This document shows, in pieces, positions 1-8,566 of a stretch of 64,000 nucleotides of DNA. The stretch lies in contig CAWGYT010000004.1 in assembly GCA_963826795.1 (NCBI GenBank), positions 682,001-746,000 of the forward strand, written 5' to 3'. Made by a program: the position numbers and the translations under genes. How positions within the stretch are numbered: position 1 is the stretch's first letter; the number at the start of each line of letters is the position of its first letter. Source of the stretch: CAWGYT01 sp963826795 (GTDB lineage: Bacteria > Planctomycetota > Planctomycetia > Pirellulales > Pirellulaceae). The notes below the pieces were generated by a model. That model saw nothing but the letters and a program-made list of their open reading frames with translations. It was not told the origin of the DNA and did not search any database.

Positions 1-3
1 GGG

Positions 4-246
4 TTGCTGGCGGGTGGGACCCTGTGCGTCCGCTGCAAGGTTGGACAGCGACACGTGATCAGTGTGAGTCCTGTGGCGGTGGAGACCCTGCGGGAATTTT
101 CCGACGTAAAGAAAGGCAACCAGGGAGGCGCGGCGACAATACCCACGTCCGTCCGCGGTGAACTGCGAGGATTGATGAATCAACGGATGAGCCATCTGTT
201 AGGTCGTCGGCCGAGGATGCACTCGTTCCTCGCGACGTTGCGTTGA
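4..246 (+). CDS. Possible 3' end of an unidentified gene
   Basis: An open frame enters from the left edge and ends at a TGA at 244-246. It has no recognisable motif, and the codon for Leu at 4 is the only start-like codon in view near the edge. It may be the tail of a gene that begins outside the window or a chance open frame. I do not recognise it. Confidence 0.2.
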   Translation: MLAGGTLCVRCKVGQRHVISVSPVAVETLREFSDVKKGNQGGAATIPTSVRGELRGLMNQRMSHLLGRRPRMHSFLATLR

Positions 247-281
247 TGTGGCTTCACAAACGCGTGAGAGGGATGACAAGG

Positions 282-1523
282 ATGTCACACGGGACTGCGA
301 ATCAACTACGCCCCCTGGGGACTTTTCCCTTCGGCTTGAGCATGGCCACGACCCTGCTGGTCGCGGTGGGGTGCTCTACCGCCGGCCGCATCGACGCGCC
401 CGGACCGCATCGCGATTCGGGGCTGGAGGTTCGGGGCCAGAATGAGGGGAAGGGAATCGCGAACTTTCTGGATCCCCGCAACGTGACCCAAAAAGTCAAG
501 GTGGCCACCGGATTCGGACCGAATCGAGCGATCGCGGAAGAGGCGTTTCGCGAGGCGGAGACTCGGTTTATCGAGGCGACTCGGCTGGAGGGCAAGGAAC
601 GCCGTGGCAAGTTCGACGAGGCGGCCAAATACTACCAAAAGGCGGCCGACCGCTGGCCCGACTCGTCCCTGGAAGAAGACGCGTTGTTCATGTTGGCCGA
701 AAGCAACTTCTTTGCCGATCGCTATCCCGATGCGGCGAAGGCCTACGAGATCTTGGTCAAAAAGCTGCCGAACACGCGTCACATGGACACGATTGACCGC
801 CGCCGCTTTGCCTTGGCCAAGTACTGGGTTGATCACCACGTCGCGAATCCCGATCTGCCCATCACACCGAACTTCATCGCCCGCGAGCGACCGCTGTTCG
901 ATAAATTCGGCCACGCAGTTCGGGTGTTCGACAAGATTCGCTTCGACGACCCGACCGGCAAACTGGCCGATGACGCCACGATGGCCGCGGGTCTGGCCAA
1001 CTTTCAAGAAGGAAAGTACCAACAGGCCGACGACCTGCTGACGGATCTGCGACAGTCGTTTCCCGACAGCGAGCATCAGTTCCAGGCTCACTTGTTGGGA
1101 CTTCAATGCAAGCTCAAAATCTATCAAGGGCCCGAATACAGCCTGACTCCGATGGATCAGGCGGAGGAACTGATCAAGCAGATGTTCCGCCAATTCCCGC
1201 AGGAGTCCGAACAGCACCGCGAATTCCTGACCAAGGCCTGGGAGCAGGTCCGGCTCAACAAGGCCGACCACGATTTCTCGATGGCCCGCTATTACCACCG
1301 CCGCAAGGAAATGATGGCCGCGCGGCAGTACTATGAGCGAGTTCGAGACAACTTCAGCGATACGAGCCTTGGCAAGGAGGCGACGAAGATCCTGGCAGAA
1401 ATCGCCGATGCGCCGCCCAAGCCCGATCAACCGCTGCCATGGCTGGCCAACATGTTCCCAACGCCCGAGCGTGACAAGCCCGTGCTGGCGCGGAACCCGC
1501 TCGATCAGCTGCAGCGACGCTAA
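282..1523 (+). CDS. BamD-like outer-membrane assembly lipoprotein (TPR repeats)
   Basis: Predicted lipoprotein of 413 residues. The start at 282 is preferred because GAGAGGG lies 9 bases upstream; in-frame ATGs at 246 and 273 are less well spaced. The signal peptide ends in a lipobox (LVAVGC, lipid-bearing Cys about residue 31). The body has helical TPR-like repeats, for example KFDEAAKYYQKAADRWPDS and YPDAAKAYEILVKKLPNT, the pattern of the YfiO/BamD family, which docks the beta-barrel assembly machine in the outer membrane. It is longer than proteobacterial BamD (about 245 residues), as planctomycete homologues tend to be. The C-terminus is Pro-rich. An LptE-like lipoprotein follows, so both genes point to outer-membrane biogenesis. 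A generic TPR lipoprotein is the alternative. Confidence 0.75.
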   Translation: MSHGTANQLRPLGTFPFGLSMATTLLVAVGCSTAGRIDAPGPHRDSGLEVRGQNEGKGIANFLDPRNVTQKVKVATGFGPNRAIAEEAFREAETRFIEATRLEGKERRGKFDEAAKYYQKAADRWPDSSLEEDALFMLAESNFFADRYPDAAKAYEILVKKLPNTRHMDTIDRRRFALAKYWVDHHVANPDLPITPNFIARERPLFDKFGHAVRVFDKIRFDDPTGKLADDATMAAGLANFQEGKYQQADDLLTDLRQSFPDSEHQFQAHLLGLQCKLKIYQGPEYSLTPMDQAEELIKQMFRQFPQESEQHREFLTKAWEQVRLNKADHDFSMARYYHRRKEMMAARQYYERVRDNFSDTSLGKEATKILAEIADAPPKPDQPLPWLANMFPTPERDKPVLARNPLDQLQRR

Positions 1524-1627
1524 ACGGGCTTCGCGTCTGGGAGGCTGCGAGATGCACGCTTGAAAACGAACTTCAAATTTTGAAATTCGAATCTCGGATT
1601 TCTGACCTCGGTTCGTAAAGCAGGTCT

Positions 1628-1661
1628 GCAAAACGGGTTCGCAAAACGGGTTCGCAAAACG
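1628..1661. repeat. Short tandem repeat, 13-bp unit
   Basis: The unit GCAAAACGGGTTC occurs twice in direct tandem (1628-1640, 1641-1653), followed by a partial third copy. It lies in the 169-bp gap between the BamD-like and LptE-like genes, next to an A/T-rich stretch (1565-1590) containing the near-palindrome TTCAAATTTTGAA. No function is evident. Confidence 0.7.
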
Positions 1662-1692
1662 AAGACATCGTGCGTGGCAAGAGAGGATCTCC

Positions 1693-2235
1693 ATGCGGGC
1701 TTCCAGTGACCATCGCTGGCGCGGTTGGCTGGGCTCAAGCCTGCTGCTGGTGATGTCGGGTTGCGCCGGATACCAAGTCGGGCAGCAGATGCTTTATCGG
1801 CCCGACATCCAGACGGTCCACGTGCCCGTCTTCGAGTCGAACAGCTATCGGCGAAATCTGGGCGAGCGACTGGCCGAGGCGGTGGCCGTCGAGATTGACT
1901 CCAAGACGCCCTACCGCGTCGTCTCAGCGAGTCGAGCGGACAGCGTCCTGCGGGGTCGCATCCTCTCGGAGGGCAAACGGGTGATCGCGGAGGACAAGTA
2001 CGACGTGCCGCGGGTCATTGAAACCGACATGCTGGTTGAGATCGATTGGGTGGGGCCCCAAGGTGAGCTTCTGTCGCACACGATCACGATTCCGTTGGAT
2101 CAATACGATCTGCGGGTCGGTGTCGGTGAGCAGTTCATTCCGGAATCGGGACAATCCGTGGCGACGGCGCAGCAGGATGTCGTCCAGCAAGTGGCTCAGC
2201 AGATCGTCGAACAAATGGAAATGGCGCCATGGTAA
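1693..2235 (+). CDS. lptE: LptE-like LPS-assembly lipoprotein
   Basis: A 180-residue lipoprotein with a signal peptide ending in LVMSGC (lipid-bearing Cys about residue 24). The following pattern, GYQVGQQMLYRPDIQTVHVP, a motif on the N-terminal strand, then NLGERLAEAVAVEIDSKTPY and the A-D-S-V-L-R-G-R-I strand, matches the LptE/RlpB family (COG2980-type). LptE plugs the LptD barrel in the outer membrane and delivers lipopolysaccharide. The gene follows the BamD-like gene by about 170 bp and precedes folP by 9 bp, so it is probably co-transcribed with folP. LptD itself is not in the window. Confidence 0.75.
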   Translation: MRASSDHRWRGWLGSSLLLVMSGCAGYQVGQQMLYRPDIQTVHVPVFESNSYRRNLGERLAEAVAVEIDSKTPYRVVSASRADSVLRGRILSEGKRVIAEDKYDVPRVIETDMLVEIDWVGPQGELLSHTITIPLDQYDLRVGVGEQFIPESGQSVATAQQDVVQQVAQQIVEQMEMAPW

Positions 2236-2244
2236 GCTGAGGCG

Positions 2245-3189
2245 ATGCCAGCCACTGATCCCGAATTGACCGGTTCGTCGTCCGACGCGCACTTGTTGCC
2301 GCGTAGGTTTCCGCAGCGAGCGGTGCGATGGCAGCTTCGCACGCAGTGTCTGCAATTCGGGCGGCTCCCGCTGCTGATGGGGATCGTCAACGTGACCCCC
2401 GACAGTTTTTCGGACGGGGGACGTTTCTTTTCAACTCAAGCGGCCGTCGAACATGGCCTGCGACTGGTGGACGAGGGGGCTCAGTTGCTCGACATCGGCG
2501 GCGAAAGCACGCGGCCGTATGCAACGCCCGTTGAGGAACAAGCAGAACTCGAGCGGGTTCTGCCCGTCATCGAACAGTTGGTGGCCAGGACGCCGGTCCC
2601 GCTATCGATCGACACGTCGAAGGCGAGCGTTGCGAGGCAGGCGCTGGAGGCAGGCGCCGAGGTGATCAACGACGTCACCGGGCTGGAGGGCGATCGTGGG
2701 ATGTTGCCGCTGGCCTTGGAGCGGCGCCCGGGAGTCTGCGCGATGCACATGCGGGGCACGCCCCAAACGATGCAAGATAACCCCACCTATGCCGACGTGG
2801 TCGTCGAGGTGGGGCAGTACCTCAGGCAGCGCCGCGACGCGCTGCTGGCCGCCGGCCTGGATCGCGAGCGAATCTGTCTCGATCCGGGGATTGGGTTTGG
2901 CAAGACGCATCAACATAACCTCACCCTGATGGCTCACTGCGGCCGCTTCCATTCGCTGGGCTGCCCGCTCTTAGTCGGCCACTCCCGTAAAGGGTTCTTG
3001 GCAAAGGTCCTGGGCGATCGGGACGCCGATCGGACCGCCGCGACCGTCGGCGCCGCCCTGGCCCTGGCTCGCAGCGGAGTGCAGATTCTCCGCCTGCATG
3101 ACATTCGTGCAACCCGAGAGGCCCTGTTGTCGTTCGATGCCTGTGGAGGAGTCGATGGCGTCGAACTGCGGCTTCCGGCCGAGCCGTGA
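2245..3189 (+). CDS. folP: Dihydropteroate synthase
   Basis: FolP condenses 6-hydroxymethyl-7,8-dihydropterin pyrophosphate with p-aminobenzoate in folate synthesis (cytoplasm). The two family signatures are present: MGIVNVTPDSFSDGG about residue 44 and DIGGESTRP about residue 85. Further conserved stretches are SIDTSKASVARQALEAGA, INDVTG, and the C-terminal GHSRKGFL and LRLHDI. At 314 residues it is slightly longer than E. coli FolP (282) because of about 40 extra N-terminal residues; an internal start near the first motif would be too short, so 2245 is kept. It follows lptE by 9 bp. Confidence 0.95.
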   Translation: MPATDPELTGSSSDAHLLPRRFPQRAVRWQLRTQCLQFGRLPLLMGIVNVTPDSFSDGGRFFSTQAAVEHGLRLVDEGAQLLDIGGESTRPYATPVEEQAELERVLPVIEQLVARTPVPLSIDTSKASVARQALEAGAEVINDVTGLEGDRGMLPLALERRPGVCAMHMRGTPQTMQDNPTYADVVVEVGQYLRQRRDALLAAGLDRERICLDPGIGFGKTHQHNLTLMAHCGRFHSLGCPLLVGHSRKGFLAKVLGDRDADRTAATVGAALALARSGVQILRLHDIRATREALLSFDACGGVDGVELRLPAEP

Positions 3190-3336
3190 CGCTTGGGGGC
3201 GAGCCCCCATTCGAATTCTGGTCCTCGGTTGGTTATGCTGTTACTCGCGTTAGGCTGCGCTCTGCTAAAACGGGGCGCGGTCGTGCCTGAATCCGCCGCG
3301 TCGCCGTTGTGTGACGTGCCCCACGAGACCGCTGCG

Positions 3337-4017
3337 ATGCCGATCCAAGTCACTTGTCCCAGTTGCCACGCCCGTTTTAAGGTCAGCGAGAAATTCGCGG
3401 GCCAAACGGGTCCCTGCCCCAAGTGCAAGAACAAGATCCGAATTCCCTTGGCGTCGGAAGAAGTGGTCATTCACGCCGACGAGGACTTCGGCCCGAAAGA
3501 CGCTTCCGGACGCGGCGTGCTCAAACCCGTCGAGCGTGAGGAAACGGCGGCCTCACCCGTCGCCATTGTCGGGATCGTCGCCGCGTGCCTGGTGGTCTTG
3601 ATCGTCACGTTCGTCCTGGGGCGCGCTTATCGGGACAGCGGGGACGGCGTGCCGCTGGTCTTTTTGGGCGTCGGGGCGGCGCTGCTGGGTCCGCCTCTGG
3701 CCGTCGCGGGATACGGGCTGTTGCGCGATCAGGAACTCGCTCCGTTTCGGGGAGCCTCGCTTTGGATGCGGGCCACGGTATGCGGTTTGGTGTACGCCGC
3801 ACTCTGGGCAGCCTATTGGTACGTCAAGAGTCAACTATTTGAAGGCGAGATCGAGATTTTTCAGCTCGTCTTCATCGGGCCCGCGCTGGTCGCCGCCGGT
3901 GGAGTGGCCAGTCTGGCCTCACTGGAGCTGGACTACACGTCGGGCATGCTCCACTACGGACTTTATCTGCTCGTCACCGGAATGCTGCGCTTGTTGGTGG
4001 GACTTCCCATCTATTGA
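3337..4017 (+). CDS. Zinc-ribbon (MJ0042-type) multi-pass membrane protein
   Basis: From the ATG at 3337 the protein begins MPIQVTCPSCHARFKV and contains two CxxC pairs (CPSC and CPKC) within the first 30 residues, a zinc-ribbon of the MJ0042/planctomycete type that often begins such proteins. About five hydrophobic segments follow (for example IVGIVAACLVVLIVTFVLG, VPLVFLGVGAALLGPPLAVA and MLHYGLYLLVTGMLRLL), so the rest is in the membrane. The frame is open upstream to about 3193, but that stretch has no family likeness. The function is unknown; such proteins are common in planctomycetes. Confidence 0.65.
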   Translation: MPIQVTCPSCHARFKVSEKFAGQTGPCPKCKNKIRIPLASEEVVIHADEDFGPKDASGRGVLKPVEREETAASPVAIVGIVAACLVVLIVTFVLGRAYRDSGDGVPLVFLGVGAALLGPPLAVAGYGLLRDQELAPFRGASLWMRATVCGLVYAALWAAYWYVKSQLFEGEIEIFQLVFIGPALVAAGGVASLASLELDYTSGMLHYGLYLLVTGMLRLLVGLPIY

Positions 4018-4087
4018 CGCGGCGAATTCCTGAGGCGGCGGGCGATCTCGTTTGACCGACACGCGTTGGGCGGAAACAGGAGTCGCG

Positions 4088-5428
4088 ATGAGCTCGATCC
4101 ACGAGATCCCGGAGATCGCGGCCCTGGACGCACGCTGTGGTTTGATCCGAATTCCGCCCGAGTTGGACGTCCCGCTGACGCCCCGAGTGCGCGCCGTGAT
4201 CGACACCCCGGCGTTTCATCGCTTGGCCCAGATCTCGCAACTCGGCCTCGTGTCACTCGTCTACCCCGCCGCACACCACCACCGTTTCGAGCACTCGCTG
4301 GGTGTGTATCGCCTGTGTCTGATGTACCTCAAGCAATTGGCGCAGATTCCGCGGTTCTCGCAGCTGATCTCAAGCGATCAGGCGGAACGGCTGATCGTGG
4401 CGGCGTTGCTGCACGACGTCGGGCATTGGCCGTTCTGCCATCTGATCGAGGATCTGCAGCTGGCCGGGATGCCGACCCATGAAGCACTCGCGCGAGGCTA
4501 CTTGACGACGGGTGACTTGGCCGAAGTCCTGCGAACCGCCTGGGGGCTCGAACCGGCCACGGTCGCCGATCTGCTGGATCCACCCGGCGACGGCGCGGAG
4601 ACGCGTTTGCTGGCCAGCATTCTGTCAGGTCCGATCGACGTCGACAAAATGGACTATCTCGCCCGCGACAGCCTGCATGCCGGCGTTCCCTACGGGCGGA
4701 ACTTCGATCAGGCCCGCCTGATCGGCAGCCTCTGCTTGAACGAGGCAGGTGACCAATTGGCACTGACCGAGAAGGGACGCACTGCCGCGGAGATGATGGT
4801 CTTTGCCCGCTACGTGATGTTTAGCGAAGTGTATTGGCACCACGCGGTTCGTGCCGCGACCGCAATGTTTCAACGGGTCTTCTACCGCGTCGTTGACCGA
4901 ATCGAGGTCGAGTCCGTGTGCGCGCTGAATGAACGCGACTTCGTCGAGACGCTGCGACGGGCCATCTTCCATCCGGGAACGGAGGAGTTGTGGAGCGGCC
5001 TGTTCGGCCCGCGACGTCGGCTCTTCAAACGGTGGCAGGAGTACACGTTTTTCGAGGATCGCGAGCGTTATCATCGGCTCGCCCGTCAGCCTTACCCATG
5101 GCTCGTCGCGTGCAGCGAGCGTCTGGCGGATCGGCTGGCAGTACGCCTGGGGCGTTCCGTTGATCGCGACCAGGTGCTGATCGACGCGCCGCCGCGCAAG
5201 CTGGAGGTCCAGTTTCAGATCGATATCTTTCACGCCAAACCAGGGCGATTTCGCTCGCTGCTGGACGTGTCGCCGGTCGTCAAGACCTTGGCGGAGACCC
5301 AGTTTGATGACTACGTCAAACGCGTTCGCGTGTTCGTCCATCCCGAACTGATCGCCGAAGTGAACGCCCTGGATCAGCCTCAGTCGATCGTCGAGGCCGC
5401 GATTGCCGATCTCGAGACGTCGCAATAG
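4088..5428 (+). CDS. HD-domain phosphohydrolase (dGTPase/YfbR-like superfamily)
   Basis: A 446-residue protein starting at the ATG at 4088, with GGAG 8-9 bases upstream; an upstream TTG at 4052 is in frame but less likely. Metal-binding HD residues are visible: HRFEHSLG (about residue 61), then LLHDVGHWPFCHL (about residue 105), and DVDKMDYLARDSLHAGV further on, which supplies the last Asp. This is the layout of the dGTPase-like HD superfamily (PF01966, COG1078 group), which hydrolyses phosphomonoesters or nucleotides. The exact substrate cannot be read from sequence. The C-terminal 150 residues resemble the COG1078 helical tail. Confidence 0.8.
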   Translation: MSSIHEIPEIAALDARCGLIRIPPELDVPLTPRVRAVIDTPAFHRLAQISQLGLVSLVYPAAHHHRFEHSLGVYRLCLMYLKQLAQIPRFSQLISSDQAERLIVAALLHDVGHWPFCHLIEDLQLAGMPTHEALARGYLTTGDLAEVLRTAWGLEPATVADLLDPPGDGAETRLLASILSGPIDVDKMDYLARDSLHAGVPYGRNFDQARLIGSLCLNEAGDQLALTEKGRTAAEMMVFARYVMFSEVYWHHAVRAATAMFQRVFYRVVDRIEVESVCALNERDFVETLRRAIFHPGTEELWSGLFGPRRRLFKRWQEYTFFEDRERYHRLARQPYPWLVACSERLADRLAVRLGRSVDRDQVLIDAPPRKLEVQFQIDIFHAKPGRFRSLLDVSPVVKTLAETQFDDYVKRVRVFVHPELIAEVNALDQPQSIVEAAIADLETSQ

Positions 5429-5538
5429 GTGGATCCGCCGACCGACCTCGCCCCGTCCGAAAGCCGAAGGCCGAAAGCCGAAACCCATTCAAGGCGCCCG
5501 CGCGTCAACCCGACGCGGCGCGTCGTCGAGCCGGGCTA

Positions 5539-5690
5539 GTGCTTTGTCACAGCTGAAATTGAGGGTTGGGTGGCCGGGGTCGAACGAAGTGAGCCCCCGG
5601 AAAATTGCGGTCTGGGGGCTCACTTCGTTCGACCCCAGGCACCCCAACGTTCGACCCCAGGCACCCCAAAATCAAGCTGTGACAAAGCAC
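5539..5690. repeat. MITE/REP-like element with nested inverted repeats
   Basis: The 16-bp end GTGCTTTGTCACAGCT (5539-5554) is repeated as its exact reverse complement at 5675-5690. Inside it, a second inverted pair of about 22 bp (5577-5597 with 5614-5635, containing TCGAACGAAGTGAGCCCCC) can form a strong hairpin. To its right, GTTCGACCCCAGGCACCCCAA occurs twice as a short direct repeat. The element sits between two convergent genes, and the end sequence recurs in altered form at 14254-14290. It could be a small non-autonomous mobile element that also acts as a terminator. Confidence 0.75.
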
Positions 5691-5724
5691 GAGGACCCAA
5701 CAACGTCCCGGGTTCTGGAGGGGG

Positions 5725-6501
5725 CTACATCAGCGGGTTCGCGCGGGAGTTGGCCTGTTGTTCGAGCTGTTTCAGCACGAATCGAATGGCGTTCTTCAGT
5801 TCGCGACGGGCGCTGCGGGTGTATTCCAGATCGAACCAGACGAGTTTGAAGTCGGGCTGAACCAGGTACGTGCGGGGAAGAATTCCCGTCGCGACCTGGG
5901 CAAAGGCGGTCGCCTGCGGGTCACTCAAGTGGACGACGGACGCACTCTCCGGCGGCAGGATCTCCTGAAACTCCGAGACGGGATCGCCCACGTTGACGGT
6001 CACGACGGTCACTCCCGCCTCGCCGTAACGCGGCTCGAACTCGTACAGCAAACGCCGAATCTGGTCGACACTCATGGGTTGTTCCCGGTTCCAAAACACC
6101 ACGACGGTTAGTCGTGGCCCAAGGTGCTGGGCGAGAGTGGTCGGCTGTCCGTCCAGGGTCTGCAGGTCCAGGTCGGGAAACGTTTCGCCGAGTTGGACAC
6201 GACAGGTGGCCCGGTGCTCGTCGCTCATCACGACCTCGGGCGCGACGATCTCGGTCCCCAATTCGTCGTCGGCGAAATACGATTTGACAACGGGCTTCGA
6301 GACGGTGAGGGGCGCGTCGGCGGCGGGCTCCTTGACTTCGACCTGAGCGGCAGGGGGGGCAACGTGTGGTGGTGGTGGTGGAGCAGCGGAACGCGGCGGT
6401 GCGTTCGGATCCGGCTGACAACCCACGGTCAGCGCGATCCAGCCGAGCCAGGCCCCGCATCGGATGCCGTGCGTGCAACGTTCCCTACAACTGCGAGTCA
6501 T
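5725..6501 (-). CDS. Redoxin/peroxiredoxin-fold lipoprotein lacking the CxxC
   Basis: A 258-residue lipoprotein; the start at 6501 has GGAG 8-9 bases upstream. The lipobox is LTVGC about residue 28, followed by a Pro-rich linker. From about residue 105 the pattern LGETFPDLDLQTLDGQPTTL, then LTVVVFWNREQPMS, is that of AhpC/TSA-redoxin domains, where the position normally holding CxxC reads NREQPMS. The C-terminal ILPRTYLVQPDFKLVWFD is the usual end of the fold. No Cys is present in the domain active site, so it is unlikely to be a working thiol oxidoreductase; a scaffold or sensor role is possible. Confidence 0.7.
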   Translation of the reverse strand: MTRSCRERCTHGIRCGAWLGWIALTVGCQPDPNAPPRSAAPPPPPHVAPPAAQVEVKEPAADAPLTVSKPVVKSYFADDELGTEIVAPEVVMSDEHRATCRVQLGETFPDLDLQTLDGQPTTLAQHLGPRLTVVVFWNREQPMSVDQIRRLLYEFEPRYGEAGVTVVTVNVGDPVSEFQEILPPESASVVHLSDPQATAFAQVATGILPRTYLVQPDFKLVWFDLEYTRSARRELKNAIRFVLKQLEQQANSRANPLM

Positions 6502-6584
6502 GGTGACATCTCCTTTGTCAGCGGAATCTTGTTCGCTCGGCGTCCCGGCAGAAAAATGCCGGGAATTCGGGTCCGCGGGATAGG

Positions 6585-8363
6585 TTACTTTTCGTGGACG
6601 GTTCCCACGCGAATCCCCAGCTCGTGTAATTGGCGACGCTCGACGCCGCTGGGCGCGCCGGTCATCAGGTCGGTCGCCCGTTGCGTCTTCGGGAACGCGA
6701 TGCAATCTCGGATGCTGTCGAGTTTGTTGAACAGCATCACGATCCGATCGATCCCCAAGGCAATTCCGCCGTGGGGCGGCGCGCCGAGTCGGAGGGCATC
6801 CAGCAGGAATCCGAACCGCTCGCGGGCCGACTCGGGGTCCATCCCGAGCAGTCCGAAGACCTTGGACTGCGTTTGACTGTCGTGAATTCGGATCGTGCCG
6901 CCACCCGCCTCGGACCCGTTGATGACCAGGTCGTACGCCTGAGCTCGGATCGCTGCCGGGTCGGTGTCCAGCAGCGGCAGATCTTGAGGTCGAGGGGCCG
7001 TGAAGGGATGATGCATGGCCACCCACCGCTGCTCCTCGGCGTCATGCTCGAACATCGGAAACTCGATCACCCAAGAGAAGCTCATTTGCTGGGGATCGTA
7101 CAGCTTCAGTTCCGCGGCCAGTCGGCGGCGGAGTCCGTTCAACACGCGGCAAGTGATCTCCCACGAGTCGGCGGAGAGCAGCAGGAAATCACCCGGCTCG
7201 GCCCCCAAACGTGCCGCGAACTTGGCCAACAGGCCATCGCTAAAATTCTTGGCGATCGGCGAATTGAGTTTGCCGTCGGTGTCCACTTTGAACCAGGCCA
7301 GTCCTTTGGCACTGAAGTCCTGCTTGACGTATTCGGTCAATTGGTCGATGTCTTTCCGCGAGTAACGATCCGCGGCTCCCTTGGCGTTGATCGCCCGAAC
7401 TCGACCGCCGCTTTCCACCACTCCGCGGAAGACCCGAAATTCCGCCTCCGCGGCCAGGTCCGAGCAGTCGACCAGCTCCATGCCGTACCGCAAGTCCGGC
7501 GCATCATGCCCGTACCGTTCCATCGATTCGTCGTAGGTCATGCGGGGCAGGGGCAGCGACAATTCGATTCCGAGCAGGTCCTTGGCCAGGCGGACCATCA
7601 GCCCGTCGATCATGCCGATCACGTCGTCCATCTCGCAGAACGACATCTCCATGTCCAACTGCGTGAACTCGGGTTGACGATCCGCTCGCAGGTCTTCGTC
7701 TCGGAAGCAGCGCGCGACCTGCACGTAGCGGTCGTAGCCGGCGATCATCAGAATCTGCTTGTACAACTGAGGAGATTGCGGAAGGGCGTAAAACGCACCG
7801 GGCCAGACGCGGCTGGGGACAAGGTAGTCGCGTGCTCCTTCCGGCGTGCTGCGGCCGAGAATCGGCGTCTCCACGTCAATGAAATCGTGCTTCTCGAAGT
7901 AGTCGCGCATCGCCTTGATGATGCGGCTGCGGGTGAGTAGCGTTCGCTGCATCGCGGGTCGCCGCAGATCGAGATAGCGATGTCGCAAGCGAAGGTCCTC
8001 CCCCGGCAGATCCTGCTGAGCGGGGATGAAGGGCGGGTTTTGGCATTTGTTGAGGACCGTCAGCTCGTGGCTGCGAACCTCGATCTCGCCCGTGGCCAGC
8101 TTGGGATTGATGGTCCCGGCGGGGCGGGGTGCGACGTGCCCCGTGACGGAGATCACATCCTCGCTGCGCAAGAGGCGAGCGGCGGCCAATCGAGCCTCAC
8201 CGGCGTCGGGGTCGAACACGACTTGCGTCTTGCCGTAACGGTCTCGGAGATCCACGAAAATCGTTCCGCCGTGGTCGCGATAGCTGTCGACCCAGCCGCA
8301 AAGCGTCACCGATTGTGCTTCGTGGCTCGCCCGTAGCTCGCCGCAGGTATGGGTCCGAAACAA
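6585..8363 (-). CDS. aspS: Aspartyl-tRNA synthetase
   Basis: A 592-residue class II synthetase of the bacterial AspRS type, which charges tRNA-Asp. The order is an N-terminal OB-fold anticodon domain (CGWVDSYRDHGGTIFVDLRD about residue 22), motif 1 region, motif 2 (RYVQVARCFRDEDLRADRQ about residue 205) and motif 3 (APPHGGIALGIDRIVML about residue 545), with the bacterial-type GAD insertion between motifs 2 and 3. The length equals the E. coli enzyme (590). The ORF is clean. Whether it also charges Asn-tRNA (non-discriminating) cannot be decided here. The redoxin-like lipoprotein lies 83 bp downstream. Confidence 0.97.
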   Translation of the reverse strand: MFRTHTCGELRASHEAQSVTLCGWVDSYRDHGGTIFVDLRDRYGKTQVVFDPDAGEARLAAARLLRSEDVISVTGHVAPRPAGTINPKLATGEIEVRSHELTVLNKCQNPPFIPAQQDLPGEDLRLRHRYLDLRRPAMQRTLLTRSRIIKAMRDYFEKHDFIDVETPILGRSTPEGARDYLVPSRVWPGAFYALPQSPQLYKQILMIAGYDRYVQVARCFRDEDLRADRQPEFTQLDMEMSFCEMDDVIGMIDGLMVRLAKDLLGIELSLPLPRMTYDESMERYGHDAPDLRYGMELVDCSDLAAEAEFRVFRGVVESGGRVRAINAKGAADRYSRKDIDQLTEYVKQDFSAKGLAWFKVDTDGKLNSPIAKNFSDGLLAKFAARLGAEPGDFLLLSADSWEITCRVLNGLRRRLAAELKLYDPQQMSFSWVIEFPMFEHDAEEQRWVAMHHPFTAPRPQDLPLLDTDPAAIRAQAYDLVINGSEAGGGTIRIHDSQTQSKVFGLLGMDPESARERFGFLLDALRLGAPPHGGIALGIDRIVMLFNKLDSIRDCIAFPKTQRATDLMTGAPSGVERRQLHELGIRVGTVHEK

Positions 8364-8566
8364 GATGGAAATCCTCAGGATAGGTGGCGGCGTCGATCTC
8401 GGGCCGAGACATTGGCGGGACGGAAACTCAAGATTTTACTTCGTTTTCGAGCTCGCGGTAGCGCAATCGCGGAGCGGCTTGGTGGAAATCGGTGAAATCC
8501 GCGCGCGGGCCCGCAGCGTGAAGTCCCCGAGCGGCGTCGCTGGCAAACTGGGCGAGACCGGTAACG

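Noticed and set aside
306..1694. A 462-codon open frame opposite the BamD-like gene
   Set aside because: It is the antisense shadow of a G+C-rich gene, has no start context, and its translation is unlike any family.
6630..7940. A 436-codon plus-strand frame opposite aspS
   Set aside because: Antisense shadow; the minus strand encodes a complete AspRS.
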